Shown here piece by piece: positions 20,962 through 31,659 of a stretch of 64,000 bases of DNA (position 1 is its first letter; each line of letters opens with the position of its first letter). The stretch comes from Atriophallophorus winterbourni (lineage: Eukaryota > Platyhelminthes > Trematoda > Plagiorchiida > Microphallidae), in NCBI GenBank assembly GCA_013407085.1, contig JACCGJ010002581.1, positions 62,001-126,000 of the forward strand, given 5' to 3'. A program made the translations under genes and the position numbers. Under the pieces are notes generated by a model that saw only the letters and a program-made list of their open reading frames with translations, was not told the origin of the DNA and did no database searches.

Positions 20962-21054
20962 CGAAACGCGAAGAGTCCAGCGGATACGCATAGCTGATGA
21001 GAGGCTAAAACCTCGAAACCGGTCCTGTGCTTCCAGTGAGATCTTAGCGTTTCG
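20962..21054 (+). ncRNA. Type I hammerhead ribozyme (self-cleaving RNA)
   Basis: All core elements are present in order. CTGATGA is at 20994-21000. Stem II is GAGG/CCTC (21001-21004 with 21011-21014) closed by loop CTAAAA. GAAA is at 21015-21018. Stem III is ACC/GGT (21018-21020 with 21021-21023) with no loop, followed by cleavage base C21024. Stem I pairs GCATAG (20988-20993) with CTGTGC (21025-21030), and after an internal loop continues with CGAAACGC (20962-20969) pairing perfectly with GCGTTTCG (21047-21054), plus AAGA with TCTT. The very short stem III built from the self-complementary ACCGGT is a known feature of hammerheads in Penelope-like elements and small retrozymes, which act best as dimers. 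It lies 33 bases before the putative LTR of element I. Confidence 0.88.
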
Positions 21055-21086
21055 GGATGGTATTCTACTTTGAACTATCCAGGGGT

Positions 21087-21526
21087 TGTAATAACCCTCG
21101 CGGCAATACGCCGTTGGATCAGTTGGGACTAAGTTTAGTCCCTTCAGCTACTTATAAAGTAGCGAGTAGACGCGAACTTCAGTTCACTTTTTGAATTGTA
21201 CCCGGATTTTACGAATATAAATTTTCGTCCGCTCGGAGTTGCTCTTCTCATCTCCTTTGTTACCCGTACTGCGTGCTCGGAATTCTGACTGTGGATCGTG
21301 GAAAGATTGCTTGCCTGCTATAAAAAGACCGCTCCATATTTCAGCCGCACCTAATTCTTGGAATTACCATCGTTGCTTCGGTGATAATACTTCGACGTCT
21401 GGACCGGAGTAGTCAATTGCCAAGCCGGGGAGAATCGTTTTCAATTCAATCTAAGAATTATTGTGAGTGGTTACCTTTTTACTTTTCACACACATACTGT
21501 AATTTCACGTAGCCTGAACCACCACA
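21087..21526 (+). repeat. Putative 5' LTR of gypsy element I
   Basis: It begins TGTAATAACC and ends ACCACA directly before a primer-binding site, 440 bases in all. A TATAAA box lies at 21153-21158. The 3' LTR is almost entirely deleted, so the left boundary cannot be verified by comparison. If the true LTR begins further upstream it would include the hammerhead ribozyme. Confidence 0.55.
21153..21158 (+). promoter_or_regulatory. TATA box in the LTR of element I
   Basis: TATAAA inside the LTR, about 450 bases ahead of the gag ATG, is placed as expected for an LTR promoter. Only sequence match supports it. Confidence 0.4.
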
Positions 21527-21528
21527 AT

Positions 21529-21546
21529 TTGGTGAGCCCGATTATT
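21529..21546 (+). other. Primer-binding site of element I
   Basis: TTGGTGAGCCCGATTATT follows the LTR end. The same TGGTGAGCCCGA core is found in element H, and a close variant in the arm 1 relic. Confidence 0.7.
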
Positions 21547-21609
21547 TTCGCTATAGCATACTCCCCACTATTTTGATTTTGTAGCATATTTTTACATTTT
21601 TTCATCAAT

Positions 21610-22455
21610 ATGGACAGTATTCCACAGGCAGCACCTATCCCAGCAGATATTGGTCATTTATCACTTCCTGAGTTTGGCGTAGCAAACCCTAGATTATGGT
21701 TCGCTCAAGTAGAAGCTATTTTCGAAACTCGACGCATTACTAGCCAAAAAGCAATGTACTGTTGCGTCAAAGAAAGTTTACCACACGCAGTCGCATTGGA
21801 AGTTGCTGATATCATATACAACAGACCTGCCGATAAACCGTATGATGTACTGAAATCAGCTTTCATATCGCGTGTAGCAGCATCTGAGGAGAAAAACTTA
21901 CGTAAATTACTCTCGGGTATCGAGCTAGGTGACAATAGACCGTCGCAACTCCTTCGTCGAATGATCGAGTTACAAGGTACAACACCAGTTGGCGAACTGA
22001 TTTCAAATGAATTGTTCCTGCAAAGACTACCTAGCGATGTTCGAAAAGCCATTTCGGTGGTCGAAGAAGATTACAAGTTAGATAAGCTTGCTGCCATCGC
22101 CGATCGAGCGTATGAAAATCATAAGCCAAACATCGCAGTAGTACGATCGCCTCATAAATCAACTCCTTCAACTTTGGAATCAGAGATCTCCGAGTTGAAA
22201 TAGCGACTCGACGAACTTTGCATGCACATACGTACTTCACGAAATGATCGATCTCGGTCATCACAGAGACACAGTCCGAATAAACGATATTCACGAAGTC
22301 GGAGTAAAGGGCCAGGTTTTTGCTATTACCACCGCAGATTCGGTGAACGCGCCTACAGATGCACCAGACCCTGCAGTTTTGTTTCTAAATCTGAAGACCA
22401 GGAAACGATTATGCCAGGCAGTAGGAACGGCTGCATTGCCTGGTATCAAAGTTAG
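21610..22455 (+). pseudogene. gag: gag of gypsy element I
   Basis: From the ATG at 21610 the frame encodes a capsid-like protein (PEFGVANPRLWFAQVEAIF) that assembles the retrotransposon particle. A TAG at 22201-22203 interrupts it, but the same frame continues with an arginine/serine-rich stretch and a C-x3-H...C-x3-C motif (CYYHRRFGERAYRC, about 22320) that replaces the usual zinc knuckle in this lineage. It ends at 22455 and overlaps the protease frame, so pol was probably expressed by frameshifting. A single nonsense codon is the only defect seen in gag. Confidence 0.85.
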
Positions 22456-25428
22456 TCGTCTCCTCTATATCTCTGACAACACAACGAAATTGCGTTTTCT
22501 GGTAGACACCGGTGCAGAACTCAGCGTCATCCCACATAACGAAACCGAACGCAAGTGTCCGTCGGGATTGGCCCTTTAGGCGGCCAACGGTACTCGGATA
22601 GCCACTTATGGTCATCGGTCCCTCGCGGTAGACCTGGGCTTACGAAGATCGTTCCACTGGGTGTTCACCATTGCAGACGTGAAAACTCCGATTTTGGGTG
22701 CATTTTTTTGTCTAATTTCAACCTCGCGGTGGACATAAGCCAACGAAGGCTTATTGATAACACCACGAAGTTAAATTCAATAGGCAAATACCATTACACA
22801 TCCATACAGTCTATTCGAGTTTTGACTCCACTCGTCACCCAGCCTTGTAAGGAACTCATAGTATAGTTTCCGGAGATCTTCGAACCACAGTCATTTACAA
22901 ATGTGGTCAAACACCAGGTCGAACACCACATTGTCACACGTGGCCCTCCAGGTTTTGCCAAACCACGTAGACTAGCCCCAAACAAACTGGCGATCGCCAA
23001 ACAAAAGTTTGAACATATGTTGCAGCTAGGAATCATCCGCCAGTCGACCTCACCATGGGCTTCTCCACTACATATGGTTGAAAAAAGTACCGCAGATACG
23101 TGGCGCCCATGCGAAGATTATAGGGCACTTTATCGCATTACGGTACCAGACCGTTATCCCATTCCACACATCTACGATTTTACGGCGTCCATAAACGGAA
23201 AAACCGTGTTCTCGAAGCTTGACATGGTACGCGCCTATCACCAAATCCCCGTTGCGAAGGAAAATATCCCTAAAACAGCTGTCACGACACCATTTGGCTT
23301 ATATGAATTCGTACGAATGCCGTTTGGTCTCCAAAATGCCGCACAAACATTCCAGCGTTTTATGGATCAAGTATTTAAGGGATTGCCCTTCGTATACGTT
23401 TATATTGATGACGTGCTAATTGCTAGCAACACATCGAGAGAACATGTTAGGCATCTTCGAGAGGTTTTTCAGCGACTATCCCAGTATGGGATTGTCGTGA
23501 ATCCAGATAAATGCATCCTCCATGCGGAAACACTAGACTTTTCCGGTCACCGCATCGATTCAACCGGAATTAAACCCGTTGAACAGAAAGTCTCTGCCAT
23601 CCGCGATTATCCATGCCCGAGTTCAATCCGCCAGTTACGTCGATTTTTGGGCCTAGTTAACTACTATAGACGATTCATTCCTCATTGCGCAAAGTTAGCT
23701 TAACCGCTTACAGATTTACTTCGCCTCAAAGAAAGAAATTTTTCAATGAATCCACAAGCGATCGGAGCTTTTGACGCGCTTAAATCCGCCTTTGAGCAGG
23801 CGACAACTCTGACTTATATATCAGCTGAGACAGATGCTCACTTATCGCTTGTTACCGATGCATCGAACAAAGCGGTAGGCGCAGTACTTCAACAAGAGGT
23901 CGATAACACGATTAGACCCCTAGCCTTCTTCTCACACCGACTACAGCCAGCACAGACACGATATAGTACCTTTGGTCGCGAGCTCCTCGCTGTTTATTAT
24001 TCCATTCGCCATTTCCGGCATTTACTCGAAGGTCGCAGTTTCACGGTTTACATCGACCACAAACCGCTAATGTTTGCACTCGCCACAACTTCCGATCGTT
24101 ATTCACCGCAAAAGATCCGTCAATTAGACTTTATCTTCCAATTCACGAGCGACATTAGTTACCCATCCGGCTCGTCAAACACAGTGGCGGATACGTTTTC
24201 TCGGATTCAACTGAGTGCCATCGACCTGCCTGAAATCGATTTGGAACAACTAGCACGTTCGCAGCAATCTGATCCGGTACTAAGTCACTATGAAACTTCA
24301 GAGATGGAAAAAATCCGCCAAGTCCCGATACCCGATTCTCCACATTACCTGGTTTGTGACATGGCAACAGGAAAACCGCGTCCGATCGTCCCATTAGACA
24401 TGAGACGTAGAGTTTTTGACCACTTGCATGGTTTTTCACATCCTGTAGTAAGTGCGACACGAAAATTAATCAGTTCTCGCTACCTTTGGTCTGACGTGCA
24501 TAAAGACATACAACTTCGGACAAAAAGTTGCTTGCGATGTCAACAGAGCAAGGTTCAACGACACACTATCAGCTACTCTGGTACGTTCCCATCAGTTACT
24601 GAACGTTTCCAACACGTGCATTTAGATCTCGTGGGCCCACTAGCAGTCTCTAACGGATGTTGCTACATACTTACCTGCATTGATCGTTTTACGCGTTGGC
24701 CAATGGCAGTAGCAATCGCTGATATCAGTGCAGTAACTGTTGCTAAAGCTTTTGTTCAGCACTGGATCAGTAATTTTGGCGTACCAAACACCATCACTAC
24801 TGACCGAGGTTCCCAATTCCAATCAACGCTTTTCAAGGAATTAAACAACATGCTCGGTACGAAACACATTCAGACTACAGCCTATCACCCTTCTTCGAAC
24901 GGCTTAGTCGAAAGATTTCACCGCCATTAGAAAGCCGCACTCATGTGTCATGGAAATACTGAACGTTGGTCCGAGACACTACCCCTAGTACTTCTTGGTA
25001 TACGTACCACAGTGAAAGAAGACCTAGGGTGTTCAGCTGCTGAAATGGTGTATGGTAGTACACTTACCCTTCCAGGCGAATTCCTGACATCTTCCGACTC
25101 ACCATTGGACCTTACTGTGCCACAATATGTCAGCCGCCTTCGCAGCTTCATGAAAAACTTACGGGCTACTCCAACTCGACAGCATGAGCAACCCTGCTAC
25201 ATTCCACCCGACTTGAATACTTGCGACTTCGTGTTTGTGCGGGTAGATCATGTACGTCGACCGCTACAGCCGCCATACATAGGGCCATACAAGGTAATCA
25301 ACAGGTATCCAAAATACTTTGTTATTGACCGCAACGGAACACACGAGACCGTCAGCGTCGATCGTTTGAAAGTAGCCTACGTCGAACCGTCACCAGAGGC
25401 GGAAGAAAATACCCCGAAGGTTGCCTGA
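22440..25428 (+). pseudogene. pol: pol of gypsy element I: protease, RT, RNase H, integrase
   Basis: Protease [13 protein letters not shown] lies near 22497. RT follows with [13 protein letters not shown] (about 23216) and the catalytic YIDDVLIAS (about 23401). RNase H has [14 protein letters not shown] (about 23850) and [10 protein letters not shown]. Integrase has its HHCC region (about 24424-24545) and the DDE core [16 protein letters not shown] and the glutamate of LVERFH. Defects are stops at 22577, 22864, 23701 and 24928 and a shift in a T-run near 22705; most of the remainder is one frame. The C-terminus is cut short at 25428 where pol joins the last bases of an LTR. All catalytic residues that I can see remain. 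Confidence 0.9.
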
Positions 25429-25442
25429 ACCACCACAATTTG
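25423..25442 (+). repeat. Residual end of the 3' LTR of element I
   Basis: Twenty bases here are identical to 21512-21531, the end of the 5' LTR plus five bases. The simplest reading is that a deletion removed the 3' end of pol and nearly all of the 3' LTR. No target duplication could be matched. Confidence 0.5.
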
Positions 25443-25691
25443 CACTACACATATTTTTATTCATACTGTCGATATGTCTCATTACAAGCTATCGAAATCT
25501 TTAAGAGCAACACACTGAACTACATCTCAATTAAAAAATTCTGACCACTATACGGAACCTAGAAAACATGATTGAATCAGTCGCGGATATGCTGTCTACG
25601 GTTTCTAAAATTTGCAATATATTAGAACCACTAGCTATCCTTCTTGACCCTAGTTACGTATAAGACTCTGATCTACTTCAACAAACGGGTC

Positions 25692-25699
25692 GATTCATA
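25692..25699. repeat. Left 8-bp target duplication (GATTCATA) of a truncated LINE
   Basis: GATTCATA recurs at 26419-26426 directly after the LINE tail. Confidence 0.8.
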
Positions 25700-26418
25700 C
25701 CATTATATAAAGCGGTCGTCAGACCACTTCTCGAGCATTGCGTTCAAGCATGGTCACCTTATTTGGAAAAAGATATTGCCAAGCTGGAATGTGTTCATCG
25801 TTTAGCTACTCGTATGATTGTTGGGCAATCGGGTAGGTCGTATCAGGAACGATTGCTGAGTCTAGAGCTTTTCTCACTAAAAAGGAGGAGGATACGTGGG
25901 GACCTGATTGAAACCTTCAAAATCATGTCAGGTTTCAGAACTATTCATCTCAATAAATTGTTCGCTCTGGCGCCAAGTGTGGGTACTCGAGGCCACTCAT
26001 TAAAACTGGCCAAGCGACATGTCAGGTCAAATGTTCGTAAGTTCTTATTTAGTGAGAGGGTAGTAAATTATTGGAATCGATTTTCTAAAAAAGTTGTTTG
26101 TTCTACTTCGGTAGGGAGTTTCAAGAATAGACTTGACTCTGTGTGGCCTTCATTATTTCCTCATTTTTATCCGTAAGTGAATAGTTGGTATGATCCTCAT
26201 GTTTTCTTTGGAACGCACTAATGTTTCTCCCCACCTATTGGTGAGTGGAGTTTTTCTGTTCCATTTCAAATTACTCTCATACCAGAAGATATTTGTGAAG
26301 ATATTGTTTGAAGTGGTGGACGCTCTTCTGTGGCATACCACCGAAAGAAATCTGGACGCTTGATTGGTTAGTTAGTCACATAGAGTCCTGTGCAAACTGA
26401 AATGAACTGAACTGAACT
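25700..26418 (+). mobile_element. 5'-truncated LINE (TGAAC-tailed family), C-terminal RT domain and 3' UTR
   Basis: 719 bases between 8-bp target duplications. 25763-26176 encodes the C-terminal part of RT (LLEHCVQAWSPYLEKDI, FSLKRRRIRGDLIETFKIM, VVNYWNRF) without a stop, and the element ends in tandem TGAAC units (26401-26418). Relatives are at 38835-40200 and 62420-63512, the LINE arms of the inverted duplication. 5' truncation, a short tandem tail and target duplication are the normal outcome of target-primed reverse transcription. Confidence 0.88.
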
Positions 26419-26426
26419 GATTCATA
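26419..26426. repeat. Right 8-bp target duplication (GATTCATA) of the truncated LINE
   Basis: Exact copy of 25692-25699. Confidence 0.8.
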
Positions 26427-26954
26427 GTGTCGCTGACCTCAGAAATTAAGCAGCGTCGAAACCGTGCTAAAAACATTATTCTTCTCAATGTAGGCGATAG
26501 ATATCCTTTAGTGGACCTCAAAAAGATAGTAATGTCTCGTTATGGCCTCCCCCTATAATCGGCATCTGTAATTAGGCTTAGAAAGCCTTCTAACCGCAGT
26601 TGTGCCCCGATATTAATAAAATGTGTTAACGAAAATTATGCGTTACATATACTTAATAATCAACATGTTTTAAAATCTCTGCCTCAATTTGCAATGTGTT
26701 GATCAAGGCAGACAACACACCCTTACAACGCAAATGCGTTCCCAAGCGCTGGAACGTAGTTAAACCCTCAACAGTTATCCCCAATTTAATAGACCTGGAT
26801 ACTGTCGTTGATAATTCCACATCAACATCTATACACCGAGCCTCAGCTTCTGATGATATACCAACTTCAGGTAGCATCCCATTTATAGCTCAACCTAATT
26901 TAAACATTGATACCACAACTCGAATAACGATATTCTCACAAACGTTCTGACATC

Positions 26955-27035
26955 TGATTGGTCGGTTATTTGATTGGCTAAATTTATTCGTCAGTTTTGA
27001 TTGGTCGGTTATTTGATTGGCTAAAATTATTCATT
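26955..27035. repeat. Direct dimer of a GATTGGTCGGTTAT unit, CCAAT-box rich
   Basis: Two units start at 26955 and 26999. Each has GATTGGTCGGTTAT, a second GATTGG and then CTAAA and TTATTC. The same dimer, with a longer spacer, is at 35371-35470. ATTGG is the reverse of the CCAAT box, so the array might serve as a promoter for the MULE gene at 27087, or be the terminal region of that transposon. Neither is proven. Confidence 0.55.
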
Positions 27036-27058
27036 TTGGGTCAAATAAAACTCCTCGC

Positions 27059-27079
27059 AAAGTGATCAGGGATCACTTT
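27059..27079 (+). promoter_or_regulatory. Perfect 9-bp inverted repeat next to the MULE start codon
   Basis: AAAGTGATC and GATCACTTT flank a 3-base spacer AGG, ending 7 bases before the ATG at 27087. It could be a protein-binding palindrome or a 5' UTR hairpin. Function is inferred from position only. Confidence 0.5.
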
Positions 27080-27086
27080 TGTAATT

Positions 27087-29431
27087 ATGAGCCCTAAAGA
27101 TATCACTGAGCTTTTTCAGCATACTATTTGTGATCGGTTGTTCGAAAGTCTCCAGGAATTAAATCACATGCTGGCAAAATTCACTCGAGTTTTCGGAACC
27201 CACTATTCCGAACGATCTTCGAAAAAAAATTCAGGGGGCGAGCTGACATTCATGAAATATGAGTGTCAACGAAAAGGATCCGTACAGAGGCCTACACGTG
27301 GAATTCGTCGTCGAACTTTCACCGCAACATATTGCGAAGCTTTTTTCAACATTGGTCGCCATGATGTGCAATTTCCGATTACTACTAGTAACAAAGTCCA
27401 TAACCATGAATTACTAACTGGTGAAGCCGGATCGTGGCACTTCCGCAACAGAAGACACACTCCTTCGGAACAGGATGCCATTCAGCCGATGCTTGAAAGC
27501 GGGGCCTCGTCGTTCAATATTCGGTATTATGTGAAAACTATGTTCGAAAGGAATCTTACCGGGTGGGATGTTGAGAATATGCGTCGTCGAGTTCTGGAAG
27601 GACGGAACAATCCAGGTAATTGTTGTTGAAATGCAATTAAAATAAAATAATAATTGGTGAATATACTTATAATAATCCATTTTTCATAGCCTATATTCGC
27701 CGCATGGAAGCTGAACTGAACGTCGATGAAAAGGCGAGGGTACTGCTGGACGAAACAGACAAGATGACGCATTTCATGTTCAGTACAAAGGAGATGCTCA
27801 GTTTGTATACTCGTTTTTCCGATTTTATTCTCATCGATGTTACATTTCGTACTAATCGTGAAAAGTATTTCCTTTATCAATTGATGATCGTGGATGGCTG
27901 CAGGAAACGTCTTCCTGTAGCAATAGATTTTATGTGGCGGGAGACATCAAAGAATATCAGGACGTTCCAACTAATGTTTGTTGAATTCGTCCGTGATAGG
28001 GACGCCGTTTGTGTCATGATGTCCGATGGAGCCCCTGCGATAGCGAAAGCAGTTGAAGACGTTTTTACCAACGCTTCGCATCTGCTTTGCCGAGTGCACA
28101 TTATTCGGAATGTCACTCGTCGTAACCCCCAAAGGGAGGCTCTTAAATGGGTGTACGTAGCAATGAGTCCTAGGAGTTCGTGGCTATACGCCTTTGCGTT
28201 AATCAATGTGCAAAAAGCGGATCCCGTGTACTTTTCATACTTCAGAGCGCAATACTGTGGCAGCTCCCGTAAGTGGGCAAATGCTCGCCGTCCTAAGGTA
28301 GCTACTTACGGTATTGGGGACACGAACATGGTAGAGGCGATGCACAAATGTGTAAAAAGGAATCGCTATAGTGGTTAGATCGCTATATGGGAGGCTATTC
28401 GGTTATCCTAAATCGGTGTTGGGTATCTTATCTGGCACCGACAACGCGAAATTTATTCGAATAGCATGAGGCGGGTTCGCGTCCCCAACCACTTGGAATT
28501 AGATTCCCTGTGCGATCTTCTTATGCCATACGCCGTAGACCTCATATCCGCAAACGTAACCGCTTTAAAAGTTACTATAGTAGGCTCAACGGAAATTATG
28601 GTTCTTGTTAGGGACTCGCGGGTTTGGGGGTAGTGCTTCTCAAATTGGAAGTGCACATGTACCTTTTTCGTTGATCAATGTTTGCCATGTAGGCACGTGC
28701 TTGCTGCGGCAATATTGAAAAACTTTGATGTGTCGTCACCCCCGCTTTCCCAGCGCTGGTTGAGGAGTACTAATCACGTAATGCCAGTAGATGTTTTTTC
28801 TGCGGGCGTTCTTAGGCGAACTAATCGCGTGTTTTCATCTGGTCAATGTTACGCAGATGATTTAATAAATCGTTCGCGCCGCAAATTAGAGCCACCATAC
28901 TTCAATCTGTTCCTGCGTAGTATGAATAACGTCTTAAATACGACTGGTCCTTGTCCAATGCCTCCGTTTACTTCAACATTAGACCTTGGCAATATGCCAC
29001 TCGCGTCCCTACGTTATGACACTCTCCCAGTGGAAACATTATTAAATATAGAGCCCAGTGACGTAAACGGTCAGATATCGTCTCCGGTAGCCAGTGACGA
29101 CGAAGAAGCAACGATTACCGCTGTGGAAGGCAACGTTGTTCGGGTATTAGGCGTTCACGATGGCCGGATAAACGATCGTGAACGGGCAGCTTTTTCTCAC
29201 AACCCAATCCCATCCACCTCTCGACTACCTCCAGTAGATCTGGATGAGTTCTTAGGCCACGATCAAGTATGTGGTCAGTGTGGTTCTGGTGAACCACCGG
29301 AATTTGCTGGAAAAACAATAGAATGGGAGCAATGCCCTTATTGTAACCAATGGTATCATCTCCACTGTTTAATTACCCCCTCAATTGTGACTGATAAGTG
29401 GTGCTTCGATTGCATGCAAAAATTTGAATGA
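27087..29431 (+). pseudogene. Mutator-like (MULE) transposase gene with one intron, FAR1-like, DDE, SWIM and PHD domains
   Basis: Exon 1 (27087-27615) starts at an ATG and encodes a FAR1/WRKY-like DNA-binding region ending in HNHELL. A 74-bp intron (27616-27689, GT...AG, pyrimidine-rich end) is followed in phase by exon 2. That holds the MULE catalytic domain: first Asp in FILIDVTF (about 27824), second Asp in MMSDGAPA (about 28017), Glu in NMVEAMHK (about 28325). A SWIM zinc finger follows (CTC...CLPCRH, about 28647-28695), then a C-terminal PHD-type C4HC3 finger (VCGQC...CPYC...H..C...CFDC, 29268-29422). The spliced frame would be about 756 residues, typical for the family. Only three stops break it (28376, 28409, 28631) and no frameshift is needed. 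Curupira elements of schistosomes are the likely relatives; I did not test this. Confidence 0.88.
27616..27689 (+). other. Spliceosomal intron of the MULE transposase gene
   Basis: 74 bases, beginning GTAATT and ending TTTTTCATAG. Removing it joins codons in phase 1 and continues the protein without a stop, whereas unspliced read-through meets a TGA at 27627. Confidence 0.8.
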
Positions 29432-30639
29432 ATTTTTAATATAATTTTACACAGTTAACTATGATCTAATCTATTTATGATGAGTTTCAGTGTCCCGTAA
29501 TTAGCGATGGGATTCGAACTCGTTGTCTTCGTTTCTGGAATCGTTCGAAAATGTGATTCGTTGTACGTGAATCAATACACCGGTGAATACATCCCACATG
29601 TAAGTTTTTATCCATGAATATGTTTTACCGTGATGCCGTGTGTGGTGTTCTTCCAGTGAACTAACCCAACACTCTCGCTAAAAAACATGAACGTCTGACA
29701 ATCGTTTACACATCAATGATCTTGATTCTTTTATCCTTTTCGGTAAAACCTACTGCTTTGAATTATATCCAACGAGCAATATGAGGGAGAACATCGTACG
29801 GCTAAAAAATGAAAATTGCTATCGGCAACGCAACACGAACCCGCAACTGAATACGTAAGCTTGTGTTTACGTTAATCTTCCTAATATTCTATTATACTGT
29901 ATATACCTAAATACTATACCTATCTCTCCTCCAGGTGTTGTTATCTCGTGCCTCCGGACACATCGCAATATCAATTTGAGGGTAGAAGAATACTAGGAAT
30001 AAAAGGTTTACTGGAACACAACTTGCTGTTCAACAAATTCCAAAATATACATTTTATTTCCCATCTATTGGCTTTCTTAACCTAAGGCAGTAAATTGGAC
30101 ATGGCCATATTTCCTAGTGCGATCAAATGCGATAAAAATGTGTTGTGTTAAGACGAGTGAATTGTTGCTCACTTAGCTGATTGTGCATCGTAGAAAACGT
30201 TCCATTAGTTTAGCTGCATTGAATTTAGTCAGCTTTTCGAACTATCATGTAACTTGTGACTTATAAATATTTCTTCATGACATTGTACGTTGACTAACCG
30301 CTCATGCTCTGTGAGATAGACCAAGAATTTCCACGTAGCTCCCCTCTCACTACATGTGGTAGAGCGTTCAGTTTCATTCGCCCCTTGTAGTCTGCTAGCC
30401 TGTACAAGACGCGCACTTTCGTCCGATAAGATTGCGAGTTTGCGCGAAAGCTCCACCCCCTCACTCGCTTGAATCGAAAGACAGTCTCAGGCTGAGAGAT
30501 TACAGTGTATGTAATAATTTTACCACACAGAGTATCAGCCTTAAATCGGTGACGGCATATTGACACTGGTTTCACGTTATAATGTTTAAGACGAGAGAGT
30601 AAAGCTTATAACTACTGAATATATACGTTTACGAATATC
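29432..30639. other. Long non-coding stretch after the MULE gene
   Basis: I see no protein-like frame. It presumably holds the 3' UTR and right end of the MULE, but I could not find an inverted copy of the 26955-27035 sequence, so the right terminus is unassigned. Confidence 0.5.
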
Positions 30640-31150
30640 AGACACTATGGATGGTGACACTGATAAAGATAGTGAGCTGATTTGATTTTCAACATTGATG
30701 ACTTTTGTATCATTACTATGCACATAACATGTCTCAGAATTTTGACAAACTGACTGAATATGTCCAAGTGTACCACACTTGAAACATTAGCATTACGAAA
30801 TGGACAAGTAAATCGAGAATGTTACTTGCCGCAAGATGCACATTTTCCAAACTTCTGATTGTTAAACTTAGACTTCCTTTTGCCGATTTCGCTTACTCTG
30901 TCTGGTTTGACATCAGAATCACTTTGTCGCTGTGGTCGGTTGCGGGACTGAGGTTTAGATCTAGAGGTTCCGAACAAAACAGTTCGAGTGTCAGCATTAA
31001 TTTGATGATTAATTTCTTTTGAAACATCTTCATTGAGTTCACATATTTTCTTGAAATTTCATAGGTTGGATTATTCAACATCAATAACTGGCGATACAAA
31101 TCGGGTTCATTGATACCAGCAATTAAACGATCTCTTTTTCCCCTTCTTAC
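30640..31150 (-). pseudogene. gag and zinc-knuckle relic of a gypsy (Mag-like) element
   Basis: On the minus strand the frame from about 31140 reads RDRLIAGINEPDLYRQLL, a capsid C-terminal feature of this lineage, followed by EISRKYV-like text. Further on, shifted frames give a double zinc-knuckle pattern ending CGTLGHIQSVC (about 30765). Shifts and stops separate them. The rest of the element is missing; a microsatellite lies immediately upstream of the fragment. Confidence 0.65.
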
Positions 31151-31306
31151 TCCATGTGTGATATTATTCGAATTCTTATTGAATTATTACCATCATACGG
31201 ATATCATTAAGCTTGTTGCTTGGCGTACCACTCATCAAGTGATATAAGGCTCGCTTAATTTCATCTTACCGTCTCCTGCTGACAGCTAACAGACGGAAAC
31301 AAGCTT

Positions 31307-31313
31307 TACAATG

Positions 31314-31372
<59 letters not shown>

Positions 31373-31376
31373 TTAT

Positions 31377-31442
<66 letters not shown>

Positions 31443-31443
31443 A

Positions 31444-31488
<45 letters not shown>

Positions 31489-31558
31489 CCTATCTATCTA
31501 TCTACCAATCTATCTATCTATTTATTTATCTATCTATCTACCTATCTATCTATCTATC

Positions 31559-31589
<31 letters not shown>

Positions 31590-31620
31590 CTATCAATCAA
31601 TCAATCTATCTATTAATCAA
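31307..31620. repeat. (TATC)n microsatellite, about 310 bases
   Basis: Nearly uninterrupted four-base repeats with occasional TTTA and CAAT variants. The long frame translating to repeated YLSI is an artefact of the repeat. Confidence 0.97.
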
Positions 31621-31659
31621 TTTAACTTTAACAACGCCAATTGTAATGAAGATACAAAG

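Larger units (their letters stand above)
25454..26950 (+). pseudogene. LINE ORF1 relic (RNA-binding protein), split by a younger LINE insertion
   Basis: 25466-25699 encodes an ORF1-like N-terminus with a probable coiled coil (MIESVADMLSTVSKICNILE). The frame resumes after the insertion at 26427 with EIKQRRNRAKNIILLNVG, an RRM-like start common to ORF1 proteins of CR1/Jockey elements, and continues through 26696-26950 (LQRKCVPKRWNVVKPS). Joining the two sides at the target duplication keeps the reading frame. Stops near 25487 and in 26550-26700 show it is dead. The endonuclease and RT are absent; the MULE region starts at its right end. Confidence 0.65.

Noticed and set aside
26340..26400. GATTGGTTAGTTAGTCAC as a third GATTGG unit
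   Set aside because: Only the first seven bases match and it belongs to the 3' UTR of the TGAAC-tailed LINE.
30229..30575. Two overlapping minus-strand frames after the MULE
   Set aside because: No recognisable motif, no repeat support, and length is within chance.
31311..31616. 101-codon frame of repeated YLSI
   Set aside because: It is the translation of the TATC microsatellite and has no protein meaning.
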